From NCBI GenBank assembly GCA_018436095.1, contig JAHDMJ010000001.1, forward strand, positions 186,001 to 250,000: 64,000 bases of DNA, in the 5' to 3' direction. The notes beneath the pieces are model-generated. The model saw nothing but the letters and a program-made list of their open reading frames with translations. It did no database searches and had not been told where the DNA came from. Positions 7,429-15,805 of the stretch are shown in pieces. The first letter of the stretch is position 1, and every line of letters starts with the position of its first letter. A program made the translations under genes and the position numbers. Origin of the DNA: Clostridia bacterium (GTDB lineage Bacteria; Bacillota; Peptococcia; DRI-13; UBA5745).

Positions 7429-8939
7429 AGGTTTTGAGCCAGACACAGCACCGCCTCCTCCACCCCTTCCTCCAAAGAGCACACATCGCCGGCGCCGGGC
7501 AGAGCTTGGACCTGGCTTTTCTTCGCCTTGATCTTAGCGTCTATTGGCGTCCTGGTTGGGCTGTCTGCACTGACGCTATAGCCATAGGGAACAGCCGGCC
7601 CGGCCAGATCCCTCTCCCCATTTTCCATCTGCCAACTTGCCGATTCCGCACCTGCGCCTCCAAAACCAGGCTCCAGCAGGTCTTGACCTGTAAGGGAGGG
7701 TGCTGCCTGCCCAAAGAGGCTGAGCTGCTCCCGGCCTACGGAATAAATCCCCGGATCAATTAAAGCTCTGACGGTAGTCTCTTTGCCAATGCGCAAGCCC
7801 AGGGGATAATCGGCAGTAATAATAAAGTATTGGGCCCGTTTCAGGACTACTCCAATCTTCTTTAGCTCCGCCATGCCCAGCCGTCCGGTGCGGCGGGCAA
7901 TCACAATGCGGCGGGCACTGGTGGGGCCGATGCCCGGTACCCGCAAGAGCTCCGCTTGGCTGGCCTTATTGATATCCACGGGGAAAAATTCCATATGATG
8001 AATAGCCCAATTGCACTTGGGATCCAGATAAGGATTGAAATTCGGCGTCTCTTCGCTAAGGATCTCATCGGCGGCAAACTGGTACTGCCGCATAAGGAAA
8101 TCTGCCTGGTAAAGCCGGTGCTCCCGCAAAAGGGGCGGCTTCGTATCCAGGGAGGGCAGCAGAGAGTTTTCTGCCACAGGTATATAAGCGGAGTAAAACA
8201 CCCGTTTCAGCTCATAGCGCTGATATAAGTTTGAGGCCAGGGTAAGAATGCGGTAATCCGTCTCCGGCGTAGCCCCAACGATCATCTGAGTGGCTTGTCC
8301 TGCGGAAGCAAAACGGGGGGCATTCTTATACACCACGATTTCCTGACGGTTTTCCTGGAGGCCCTGCCGAATCTGGCCCATAGGAATCAATATGCCCTTC
8401 TTCGTCTTATTGGGAGCCAGCTTCTGCAGGCTGGCTTCGCTGGGCAGCTCAATATTTACACTGAGACGGTCCGCTAAAAGCCCCAGCCGGTGAATCAGCT
8501 CCCGGGAGGTGCCGGGAATGGTCTTGGCATGGATGTAGCCGTAAAAGTGGTATTTATGGCGGAGGATCTCTAAGGCCCGGATCATCCGCTCCGTAGTATA
8601 GTCGGGGTCTTTTAATATGCCGCTGGATAAAAAAAGCCCTTCGATATAATTGCGGCGGTAAAACTGAACCGTCAGGTCAGCCAGCTCCTCCGGGGTAAAG
8701 GTAGCCCGGGGCACGTCATTGCTGCTGCGATTAACGCAATACTGGCAATCATAAATACAGCTATTGGTCATCAAGACCTTTAGCAAAGAAATACAGCGGC
8801 CATCGGCAGAAAAAGAATGGCAGCAGCCGGCGGCCAGAGCGCTGCCCAGACCCTTATTCCCCGGCCTTTCAGCACCGGAAGAAGTGCAAGCCACATCATA
8901 CTTGGCCCCTTCAGTCAATATCGTTAATTTCTCCATCAT
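7425..8939 (-). CDS. Radical-SAM DNA modification/repair candidate
   Basis: Protein of about 504 residues with the radical-SAM cluster CIYDCQYC (Cys61, 65 and 68 counted from ATG 8939), which would hold a [4Fe-4S] cluster for S-adenosylmethionine cleavage. At about residues 325-355 is a helix-hairpin-helix, ASQAELLRVPGIGPTSARRI, a non-specific DNA-binding motif. This combination is the signature of the TIGR03916 family that pairs with DUF4130. The C-terminal 90 residues are low complexity. Start is ambiguous: TTG 8945 has GGTGAG 5 bases upstream, while ATG 8939 has it 11 bases upstream. The LexA-like repressor gene lies just upstream on the same strand. Confidence 0.87.
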   Translation of the reverse strand: MMEKLTILTEGAKYDVACTSSGAERPGNKGLGSALAAGCCHSFSADGRCISLLKVLMTNSCIYDCQYCVNRSSNDVPRATFTPEELADLTVQFYRRNYIEGLFLSSGILKDPDYTTERMIRALEILRHKYHFYGYIHAKTIPGTSRELIHRLGLLADRLSVNIELPSEASLQKLAPNKTKKGILIPMGQIRQGLQENRQEIVVYKNAPRFASAGQATQMIVGATPETDYRILTLASNLYQRYELKRVFYSAYIPVAENSLLPSLDTKPPLLREHRLYQADFLMRQYQFAADEILSEETPNFNPYLDPKCNWAIHHMEFFPVDINKASQAELLRVPGIGPTSARRIVIARRTGRLGMAELKKIGVVLKRAQYFIITADYPLGLRIGKETTVRALIDPGIYSVGREQLSLFGQAAPSLTGQDLLEPGFGGAGAESASWQMENGERDLAGPAVPYGYSVSADSPTRTPIDAKIKAKKSQVQALPGAGDVCSLEEGVEEAVLCLAQNL

Positions 8940-9002
8940 ATCCAAGGAAACTCACCGACCCTCAATCTATACCGCTTATAAATTCATATCATCGGCCGCC
9001 GC

Positions 9003-9677
9003 CTACCAGCGGGCCTTCGTCTCCACAACCTTGCCGATAACGTATAGCTTCTCCAAATCCGCCCCGGCTAAAATCAACGTCTCATAGGCGGGGTTGAAAG
9101 CCTGCAAAACAACGGCATCGCCTTTTCTATGGAAGCGCTTAATCGTACCATCCCCATCGCCGTAAACCACCACGCCCAAGTCCCCATCCTCCAAAGCCGG
9201 CTGCTTCCTGACCAAAGCCAAATCTCCTTCATGGATTCTGGGCTCCATGGAATCACCCTGCACCACTAAATAAAAATACTGGGCTGGGTCCTTCACCGCC
9301 GCCGTCTCCTGGCCCCAATCCTCTTCCTGGGCCGGCAAGCCATAACCGGCCTTCACCGCTCCCAATATGGGGATCAGCTTCTGTTCCTCAGGATAAAAAG
9401 GCTGCACACCAGCCGGTCTGCCCCAGCGGCGGCGGAGAATGTCCTTGGCCGAACGGTCCTCAGGCCCCGGTCCGGGCTTACGGCTCTCTTCATCCAGCAG
9501 GTGCTGAGGCGGGACGGCCAGTACCTGAGCCAGCCTCACCAGCATATCCGGATCCGGCGAAGAATGGCCGGCTTCCCACTTGCCCACAGCCTGCTGGGAC
9601 AGCCCCAGCCGGGCAGCCAAAGCTGCTTGAGTCAAGCCTCTTTCTTTCCGTAAAGCTTTTAACCTCCGGCTGAACAT
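9003..9677 (-). CDS. LexA-like XRE/S24 autocleaving repressor
   Basis: Two-domain repressor of 224 residues. Residues 2-60 form an XRE-type helix-turn-helix (GLTQAALAARLGLSQQAVGKWEAG). Residues 100-224 are an S24 peptidase domain with the self-cleavage site Ala110-Gly111, nucleophile Ser143 (GDSMEP) and general-base Lys180 (DGTIKRF). All three are intact, so RecA-stimulated self-cleavage as in LexA/CI proteins is expected. ATG 9677 has AAAGGTGG upstream; GTG 9689 is the alternative. A palindrome and repeated TTACAAC boxes lie in its promoter. Placement ahead of the radical-SAM/DUF4130 pair suggests damage-controlled DNA metabolism genes. Confidence 0.85.
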   Translation of the reverse strand: MFSRRLKALRKERGLTQAALAARLGLSQQAVGKWEAGHSSPDPDMLVRLAQVLAVPPQHLLDEESRKPGPGPEDRSAKDILRRRWGRPAGVQPFYPEEQKLIPILGAVKAGYGLPAQEEDWGQETAAVKDPAQYFYLVVQGDSMEPRIHEGDLALVRKQPALEDGDLGVVVYGDGDGTIKRFHRKGDAVVLQAFNPAYETLILAGADLEKLYVIGKVVETKARW

Positions 9678-9706
9678 GACCTCATCCACCTTTCTTTATA
9701 ACGCCT

Positions 9707-9745
9707 CGTTACAACCAATTTTACAACTAAAAGTTGTTTTTGTAA
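9707..9745 (-). promoter_or_regulatory. Candidate operator of the LexA-like repressor
   Basis: A perfect 15-bp palindrome ACAACT-AAA-AGTTGT lies at 9723-9737. TTACAAC occurs twice (9709-9715 and 9721-9727) and a GTAAA half-site follows. This is the only strong dyad in the 9678-9788 upstream region, so it is the best candidate for autoregulatory binding. Binding itself is inferred. Confidence 0.5.
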
Positions 9746-9788
9746 AGAGAATTCTCCCCGTATCCAACGAAGCTACTGAAAAATAGGC

Positions 9789-9918
9789 AAAAATGCAAGT
9801 TTAAAGTGTTAGAGAACTACTTTCCTCCAGTGTTCAACCGATTCGCCACTATATTTAGTATATAATCCGGCAAAGCGGTACTGCTCTGAAAAGGAGCACA
9901 CTTTAAACCTGCAATTTT
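9789..9918. repeat. 130-bp imperfect inverted-repeat element (MITE-like)
   Basis: Outer arms at 9789-9809 and 9898-9918 match over about 19 of 21 bases (core GTTTAAAGTGT against ACACTTTAAAC). A second imperfect dyad lies inside around TATATTTAGTATATA (9852-9866), with ACCG/CGGT and GCC/GGC matches. The whole segment can fold as one long hairpin. It has no convincing coding content. I see no clear target-site duplication, so it could be a miniature element or a structured intergenic repeat. Confidence 0.5.
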
Positions 9919-9974
9919 GGATAAACAGCTGGGACATGGCCGACTTTTTCAGTGCCCTCCTAAAAACGCAAACT

Positions 9975-11543
9975 TTATACATTCTCAGTAGCCTCAGCAC
10001 CCAACCACCGTCCCTTCGTCTCGTCCGTAAGCAGACGGCGGTTTGCTATCAAGATGGCCCCGCCAACGATAAATAACAGCAGAAGACTGATAATGCCGAT
10101 AGAGGAACGTCCGGTCAAGCTGGCGAAGAAGGCATACAGCCCGGGCCCTACCACAGCGGCAAATTTGCCGAAGATGTCGAAGAATCCAAAAAATTCGTTG
10201 GAGCGCTCTGGCGGAATAATCTTACCGAAATAAGAGCGGGACAGGGCCTGAATGCCGCCTTGAGACGTGCCCACCAGGGCGGAAAGCAGCCAAAACAGCA
10301 GGGTGGAAAGTTGGAGTGCCTCGTCATAGCTTTGGGAGAGGGAGGAGTCGGAAAGAAACTTTCCGGTATTTTGCAGCATAGCCTCAAAATCTTGATTTTT
10401 GTCTAGCTGATAATCCTGGCCAATCTCCCGGGCCAGGGCAAGGAACTTCTCCTCTCTGCCGGCGGAGGATAAAATGGATTTGCCTTCAAGATTGAGGCGG
10501 AGCATGGCAGCGGCGGGAAGATTCCCTTGGTTTTCGCTTAAGACTTCGCCATAGCGTTGTTCATAGGCGGCCTGGTGAGGCTCAAGCTGAAAGCCCATAA
10601 AAAAGCCTACGAAACAGACGACGCTGTAAATGGCAATGCCGGCGCAGAGCATATTGACGGTACCGATTTTTGCCGAAAGCTTGCTGTAGCCAATGGAGCA
10701 GGGAAAGGCAATCAACTGGGTCAGCAGCAGGGCCAGGATCATTTTCGTGCTGTCCAGCCCCAGGGTGCTGCCATAGGAGGTGGCCATATGAATGATGGTG
10801 CCTACGCCGTCGATGTAAAAAAAATAAGCAAGAATAAATACCCGCATTTGCTTTGTGGAAATAATATCCCGGAAAGTTTTAAAGAGGCTTTTAAAAGCAT
10901 GGCGGATCAAATTGGCAGGGGGGATTTCCACGTAATGAACCTGGTTTACGTTTTTTAAAAAAGGGATCGAAAAGACCAGCCACCAGAGGGTGGTAAGCAC
11001 AACGGAAATTTTTACCGCCAAGACGCCGTCAATACCAAAGCTTTCGCCGAAGGTGATCAGCCCAATGGAAATGAGGAAGGGAATGGTGCTGCCGCCGATG
11101 TAACCAAAGCCATAGCCATAGGCGGAAACTCTGTCCATACGCTCCGGTGTGGCGACGTCGGTGAGAAAGCTGTCGTAAAAAAGATTGCTGCCGGCAAAGC
11201 CGATATAGGACAACATGTAGCCCAAAAGCATCACGTTCATATTGTCGGTAAAGGCCAGAAGCAGGGTAGACAAGGCGCCCGTAAACAAAAACCCGGTAAA
11301 AAGCCGTTTCTTCATGCCCCTGAAATCCCCGATGGCCCCCAAGAGCGGCGCTGAAACCGCAATTAAAAAGGTAGCGGCCGAGGTGGCATAGCCCCACCAG
11401 ACATCGCCGGAAGCCCCGGCGCTTTTGGCCACATTGGAGAAGTAGATGGGAAAAACGGCGGCCATGATGATTGTGGCATAAACCGAATTTGCCCAGTCAT
11501 AAAGAATCCAGCTTTTTTCTGTTTTACTGAACTTATTTTTCAT
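9975..11543 (-). CDS. MFS transporter, UMF1/Atg22-like
   Basis: Membrane protein of 522 residues with about 12 hydrophobic helices. The start SWILYDWANSVYATIIMAAVFPIYF is the hallmark of the UMF1/Atg22-like branch of the major facilitator superfamily; FYDSFLTDVATPERMDRVSAYGYGFGYIGG is the conserved loop after helix 4. A soluble insertion of about 90 residues lies in the middle (about 285-390). These proteins are proposed effluxers of amino acids or other metabolites; the substrate here is unknown. The gene is transcribed alone, just before the 11577-11612 terminator region. Confidence 0.85.
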   Translation of the reverse strand: MKNKFSKTEKSWILYDWANSVYATIIMAAVFPIYFSNVAKSAGASGDVWWGYATSAATFLIAVSAPLLGAIGDFRGMKKRLFTGFLFTGALSTLLLAFTDNMNVMLLGYMLSYIGFAGSNLFYDSFLTDVATPERMDRVSAYGYGFGYIGGSTIPFLISIGLITFGESFGIDGVLAVKISVVLTTLWWLVFSIPFLKNVNQVHYVEIPPANLIRHAFKSLFKTFRDIISTKQMRVFILAYFFYIDGVGTIIHMATSYGSTLGLDSTKMILALLLTQLIAFPCSIGYSKLSAKIGTVNMLCAGIAIYSVVCFVGFFMGFQLEPHQAAYEQRYGEVLSENQGNLPAAAMLRLNLEGKSILSSAGREEKFLALAREIGQDYQLDKNQDFEAMLQNTGKFLSDSSLSQSYDEALQLSTLLFWLLSALVGTSQGGIQALSRSYFGKIIPPERSNEFFGFFDIFGKFAAVVGPGLYAFFASLTGRSSIGIISLLLLFIVGGAILIANRRLLTDETKGRWLGAEATENV

Positions 11544-11576
11544 GTTTTTCTCCCTGCCCAGCCTTGATTAATCCAT

Positions 11577-11612
11577 TAAAAACGGCACAGACTTTCGGCT
11601 GCGCCGTTTTTT
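11577..11612. terminator. Strong bidirectional terminator
   Basis: AACGGC-A-CAG (11581-11590) pairs with CTG-C-GCCGTT (11599-11608), with T runs on both strands. On the minus strand it ends the korAB operon, whose last stop is at 11634. Confidence 0.85.
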
Positions 11613-11633
11613 CTATTTCCCGGGAAAACCTCA

Positions 11634-12485
11634 CTAAATCATCTCTTGCATATACTTGTCGACGAGAGCAAGGTCGTTGCGCCGCATCGCCAAAATCTGC
11701 CCCTCTCTCAATGAGCGGTGCTTTTCGTGGTAAGTAGGCTGCTCCTTTTCGTACAATACGCCGATGGGAATGCGCTCACCAAACTCCATAGCTCTCTCCA
11801 TGGCTAGCAGGCGGTTGCCTGCATCATGGCTGTCATCCAATTCATAAACCCGTTTATTATACCAGGAGAAGGTGTTGACTTTGTTGAAGCTGACGCAGGG
11901 CTGCAAAATATCCACCATGGCATAGCCTTTAAACAAAATAGCCCGCTTCATCATCTCTTCCAGGTGCTGGGGCCGGCCGCTGAAGCTGCGGGCCACAAAG
12001 CCCGCTCCGCCGGCAATGGCCATGAGAAGTGGGTTGAAAGGAATATTGATGCTGCCGTCTACCTGTACGCCGGTTACGGCGCCTTCGTCGGCGGTGGGGG
12101 ATGCCTGTCCCTTGGTCAGACCATAGACCTGATTATTATGGATGAAATGGGCAATGTCGATATTGCGGCGCAGGTTGTGGATAAAATGGTTGCCGCCTTC
12201 ACCATAGCCGTCACCGTCTCCCGTATGGAGGATGACGGTCAGTTTTTGGTTGGCAATCTTTGCGGCCACAGCAGCCGACTCTCCCCGGCCGTGGAGACCG
12301 CAAAAGCTGTTGGTCCTGATATATTGAGGCATTTTGGCGGCTTGTCCGATACCGCCTACCACCAGCACGTCCTGGGGGTTCAGATCCAATTCTTCCAGTG
12401 TGTTTTTGAGAGAGCTCAATATGCCCAGGTTTCCGCAGCCCGGGCACCAGGCTGTTTCATAAGTGTTAAATTCATACTGGCCCAT
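11634..12485 (-). CDS. 2-oxoacid:ferredoxin oxidoreductase, beta subunit
   Basis: Thiamine-diphosphate subunit (283 residues) of an oxygen-sensitive 2-oxoacid:ferredoxin oxidoreductase that oxidises pyruvate or 2-oxoglutarate to the acyl-CoA. It shows CPGCGN at residues 15-20 (cluster/TPP region), the FCGLHGRGESAAVAAKIA loop, and the TPP-magnesium motif GDGDGYGEGG ending in HNNQVYGLT. ATG 12485 overlaps the alpha-subunit stop (TGATG), so the two are translationally coupled. No separate ferredoxin-like delta gene is adjacent. The 2-oxoglutarate type is more likely than the pyruvate type because of the two-subunit layout, but this is not proven. Confidence 0.9.
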   Translation of the reverse strand: MGQYEFNTYETAWCPGCGNLGILSSLKNTLEELDLNPQDVLVVGGIGQAAKMPQYIRTNSFCGLHGRGESAAVAAKIANQKLTVILHTGDGDGYGEGGNHFIHNLRRNIDIAHFIHNNQVYGLTKGQASPTADEGAVTGVQVDGSINIPFNPLLMAIAGGAGFVARSFSGRPQHLEEMMKRAILFKGYAMVDILQPCVSFNKVNTFSWYNKRVYELDDSHDAGNRLLAMERAMEFGERIPIGVLYEKEQPTYHEKHRSLREGQILAMRRNDLALVDKYMQEMI

Positions 12486-14152
12486 CAAAATCCCTCCTTT
12501 GCAATGCGGTCCGCAATCTCCTCGCCGCTGAGCTGCCTGCCGTCATATCTCAATATTCCGGCATCGGTTTTAATGCCGGTAACTTCGCTAATCAGTGCTG
12601 CAAGCTGGCCGGTATAATTCTGTTCAACATGAATGAGATGCTTGGCCGACGGGGCCATTTTCTTGAGAAGCTTTTGGGGCAGAGGCCAGATGTCGCCGAA
12701 AACCAATGCACCGTAACGCTTGCCGCCTTTTTGGTTGAGCAGCTCTACAGCTTCCTCCAGGGGACCGTACATGGAACCCCAGCCCAGCAGCAATACCTCC
12801 GGGGCCGAATCACCCAGCACTTCGGGCTCCAGAAGCTCTTCTTCCAGCAGTGCCATCTTCCCCATACGCTTGTTCATCATACGGGTGCGCATTTCGCTGC
12901 CCTCAGCAATATGCCCATATTCGTCATGCTCGTCGCTGTCGGCGGCCACCAGATCCTTGCTCATGCCGGGAAGCTTCCGGGGGGAAATGCCGTTTTCCGT
13001 AAAACGATAACGGGCGTAATCTCCGGCAGGCCCCTCTTCCGGCTGGTACAGGGCGATCCTGCGGGGATCCAGCACCGGAATGGTGGCCGTAGAGTCAGCC
13101 AGGTACTGGTCGCTGAGCAGAATCACCGGGATTTGATATTTTTCCGCCATATTGAAAGCGCGAACAGTTTGATAAAAAGCATCCTCATGGTGACGCAGGG
13201 CGATCACCATACGGGGTATCTCCCCCTGGGAAGCGGAAATAACAAATTTCAAGTCGCTTTGCTCGGTACGGGTAGGCAAGCCGGTGGAAGGACCGGGCCG
13301 CTGCACATTTGCCACCACAAGGGGGAGTTCCGCCATACCGGCAAAACCAAGGGCCTCCACCTTCAGGCTGAAGCCGCCGCCGGAGGTGCCGGTCATTGCC
13401 CGGGCCCCGGCATAGGAGGCGCCGAGAGCCATGTTGATTCCCGCGATTTCATCCTCGGCTTGCTCCACAACGATTCCTGCTTCGCCGGATTTTGCGGCCA
13501 GGTATTCCATAATAGAAGTGGAGGGCGACATGGGGTATGCCGAATAAAACTGTACCCCTGCTGTCAGGGCCCCCATTGCCAGGGTCTGGTTGCCGGAAAC
13601 CAGCATCTGATCGGAGGCTTCTCCGGCCGTATGCTCAAATTTCTGGGGCACCGCGTTATACCCTGCCTGGGCTGCTTTGACATTGATATCAACGTGTTCC
13701 TCTTTCACCGATTTCCGGAAAATACTGTAGGCCTCCTCGGTGCTCATAGGGATGCCGAACAGCTTTAGGGCTGCGCCGACAGCCACACTGCCGGCCACAC
13801 GGGCGTTGCCCAGCTCCTGGGCTATAGCCGCCATATCCAATTTAATAGCGAATTCATCATCTGTCTTGATGGCGCTGTCGCAGAGGATAAATCCGCCGGG
13901 CCGCAAATTCTCCCGGTGGATGGCTATGGTTTCTTCGTTGAGGGCGATAATGCCATCCAGACTTTCGCTGTGGCAGCGGGGGGCCCCGGCGCCAAAACGA
14001 ATACGGGAAAAGTTATGGCCGCCTCGAATACGGGACATCAAATCGCGCATGGTAAAGACGCCGCAACCCGATTGTTTGATCAAACGTTCCAATATTGCCG
14101 CAGTAGTGTCCACGCCCTGGCCTGCGGCGCCGCCAATCAGTAGATTGTACAT
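12485..14152 (-). CDS. 2-oxoacid:acceptor oxidoreductase, fused gamma-alpha subunit
   Basis: Protein of 555 residues fusing two subunits. The gamma domain (about 1-175) starts with LLIGGAAGQGVDTTAAIL and has RDLMSRIRGGHNFSRIR. The alpha (pyrimidine-binding) domain (about 190-540) begins at GNQTLAMGALTAGVQFYSAYPMSPSTSIMEYLA, with VVEQAEDEIAGINMALGASYAGARAMTGTSGGGFSL. This fusion is typical of two-subunit KorAB-type enzymes in anaerobes. It is first in a two-gene operon with the beta subunit. It would supply reduced ferredoxin and acyl-CoA, or work in reverse for carboxylation. Confidence 0.9.
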   Translation of the reverse strand: MYNLLIGGAAGQGVDTTAAILERLIKQSGCGVFTMRDLMSRIRGGHNFSRIRFGAGAPRCHSESLDGIIALNEETIAIHRENLRPGGFILCDSAIKTDDEFAIKLDMAAIAQELGNARVAGSVAVGAALKLFGIPMSTEEAYSIFRKSVKEEHVDINVKAAQAGYNAVPQKFEHTAGEASDQMLVSGNQTLAMGALTAGVQFYSAYPMSPSTSIMEYLAAKSGEAGIVVEQAEDEIAGINMALGASYAGARAMTGTSGGGFSLKVEALGFAGMAELPLVVANVQRPGPSTGLPTRTEQSDLKFVISASQGEIPRMVIALRHHEDAFYQTVRAFNMAEKYQIPVILLSDQYLADSTATIPVLDPRRIALYQPEEGPAGDYARYRFTENGISPRKLPGMSKDLVAADSDEHDEYGHIAEGSEMRTRMMNKRMGKMALLEEELLEPEVLGDSAPEVLLLGWGSMYGPLEEAVELLNQKGGKRYGALVFGDIWPLPQKLLKKMAPSAKHLIHVEQNYTGQLAALISEVTGIKTDAGILRYDGRQLSGEEIADRIAKEGF

Positions 14153-14265
14153 ATGCCCTCCTTATCTTCCAGTCATAGAAGCTGAAATGCTTTTTAAAAA
14201 TTATATCAGAAATACCATTATTTATAAAGCATTTAATAATTATTCTGAATAAATGTTGTCTCAAA

Positions 14266-14304
14266 CAAAAAGGGCGCTGAAAACGTCGAATGTTCTCATC
14301 GCCC
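14266..14304 (-). terminator. Terminator after spoIIQ
   Basis: On the minus strand GGGCG (14304-14300), TGA and AAC pair with GTT, TCA and CGCCC (to 14272), followed by TTTTTG. It lies 120 bases past the spoIIQ stop. The remainder of 14153-14424 holds no convincing gene. Confidence 0.7.
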
Positions 14305-14424
14305 AGAAAAAGAGAATAAGTAAACAACCTGTAAGTTAATGTCGGAAGGTCACTTGGAGAGAAGACCATGGCGTCCATAGCGAAGGTTCGTCTTTACACA
14401 AAGCCCACCCCTTGTTTGCAGATC

Positions 14425-15438
14425 CTATTGCAAATACTCCATGGGGTTCATCCGTTCCCCTTTATACCATAGTTCCCAATGCAAGTGGGGGTCTGAGGGC
14501 TCCGTTAATCCCGGAGCGGCAATTTTGCCAATGGCCTGGTCCTGCTCCAGGCTTTGCCCCGACTCTACGTATATCTGGTCCAATTGACTGTATACCGTAG
14601 TCCAGCCGCCGGCGTGTTCCACTACAATGCGGTATTTTTCATCTTCAGTGTAAGTAATTTCCGTAACCCGGCCGGCAGCGGTGAGATAAACCTCTTCCCC
14701 TTCCTCTGCCGACAGGTCAACACCGCCATGGAAGCGGTAGTCCTGATGGAAAGGGGAATAGCTGAGGCCGTACTTGCGCTGGGTCTGAGGCTCTGCCAGA
14801 GGCGGGCTTAACTGCAGCTCTCTCTCCGGCCCGGCTGTGTCTCCAGGGGTATTTCCCGCCGCCGGGTCTGTGGCTTCCCGGGGCTCTTCCCGTAACTGAG
14901 TCTGGCTGTCCACCTCCCGGTCCATCGCTTCCCAGCCGCCATACATGGCTTCGTAATCTACAGGAGGAAACTCAGTGTCCTCAGCGTTAGTTGCGTCCGC
15001 CGACTGGCTTTGCCCTGTTGGCTGGGTCGGCGTTGGCGGCGCCATGACAGGGGCTGATTGGCCGCTGCTTTTTGGCTTGGTGGCAGTGGAATTGCCATTG
15101 CTGGACCGGTTGCCTGTGCTGCTGCCTGCACCTGCTTCGGGGCTGCCGGCTTTATCTGTGGCGTCAGGGCTCTCGCTGGACTGCTCCGCTTCTTCGCCTT
15201 CTGCATCTTGAGGCTGTTGGCCGGCCTGGTCCTGGCCTTGCTCTTGGGTCCCGCCCTGGGGTTCTACCATAGCGCTGGCGGGAGCCGGCTCTTCCGGGCC
15301 CGTGACCTTCAGCGGATCTTTCAAGCCCGGCTGCAGCCAGCTATGCATCATAAATCCCCATACCATTGCGCCGACAAAGAGCACCGGGGCTGAATAGCCT
15401 AATATTCTGTTGATTTTTTCCTCACTGGGCTTACGCAT
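14425..15438 (-). CDS. spoIIQ: SpoIIQ-like M23 peptidase
   Basis: Forespore-side membrane protein (337 residues) expected to pair with SpoIIIAH across the engulfment septum. It has a short cytoplasmic N-terminus, one membrane helix (about residues 15-35), a 150-residue Gln/Ser/Pro-rich low-complexity linker, and a LytM/M23 domain (about 215-337). Zinc ligands are intact, as in clostridial SpoIIQ: His237 and Asp241 (HGGVD) and the HLH pair His318/His320, so endopeptidase activity is possible, unlike B. subtilis SpoIIQ. ATG 15438 has GAGGTG 6 bases upstream. The linker is much longer than usual. Identification as SpoIIQ, rather than another M23 protein, rests on topology and synteny. Confidence 0.82.
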   Translation of the reverse strand: MRKPSEEKINRILGYSAPVLFVGAMVWGFMMHSWLQPGLKDPLKVTGPEEPAPASAMVEPQGGTQEQGQDQAGQQPQDAEGEEAEQSSESPDATDKAGSPEAGAGSSTGNRSSNGNSTATKPKSSGQSAPVMAPPTPTQPTGQSQSADATNAEDTEFPPVDYEAMYGGWEAMDREVDSQTQLREEPREATDPAAGNTPGDTAGPERELQLSPPLAEPQTQRKYGLSYSPFHQDYRFHGGVDLSAEEGEEVYLTAAGRVTEITYTEDEKYRIVVEHAGGWTTVYSQLDQIYVESGQSLEQDQAIGKIAAPGLTEPSDPHLHWELWYKGERMNPMEYLQ

Positions 15439-15446
15439 TTGAATCA

Positions 15447-15478
15447 CCTCGCCATAAGGTTACCCAAATGAGGCGAGG
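15447..15478 (-). promoter_or_regulatory. Hairpin covering the spoIIQ ribosome binding site
   Basis: In the mRNA CCTCGCC (15478-15472) can pair perfectly with GGCGAGG (15453-15447) across an 18-base loop. The second arm contains most of the GAGGTG ribosome binding site of spoIIQ. This would lower translation initiation unless opened. Confidence 0.45.
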
Positions 15479-15805
15479 ATTAAACTTGGTGTTTATGCTT
15501 AATTTATTGGTACAATAATTAGCTTATTACTTGATAACTCTATCTTAAATACGGGGTTCAATATTATTAGCATGATTAAAAATATGTTTAATTTGCTTTT
15601 TGGATAGTTCTATTTTTTAGGCAATTGGTCCTATTCTACTTTGTAATATTCATGCTGAACAACAATCAATTAATTTTACAATGGATAGATAGGGCATCTT
15701 CAGAAACTCCGGAAAGCCCAACATTGTAGTGATTATAGACTACAACAACCACCAAATCCCTTAGAAGAAAAACGAAAATAACTACTATTATTGGCTTTAA
15801 GTAAC
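15479..15805. other. Gene-free junction between spoIIQ and island A
   Basis: A very A+T-rich stretch with no convincing reading frame, no tRNA and no clear repeat matching the other end of island A (22688-23338). It marks the change from G+C-rich core codon use to A+T-rich island genes. It may hold the spoIIQ promoter, but I could not identify a sigma-F box with confidence. Confidence 0.5.

Noticed and set aside
9809-10000. 63-codon minus-strand reading frame
   Set aside because: It is a translation of the inverted-repeat element and lacks a start signal.
12629-13768. Long plus-strand reading frame
   Set aside because: It is antisense to the well-supported oxidoreductase alpha subunit and has no family signature; it reflects G+C-rich codon positions.
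14013-14378. 121-codon minus-strand reading frame upstream of korA
   Set aside because: It runs through the spoIIQ terminator and into korA in another frame; no start signal.
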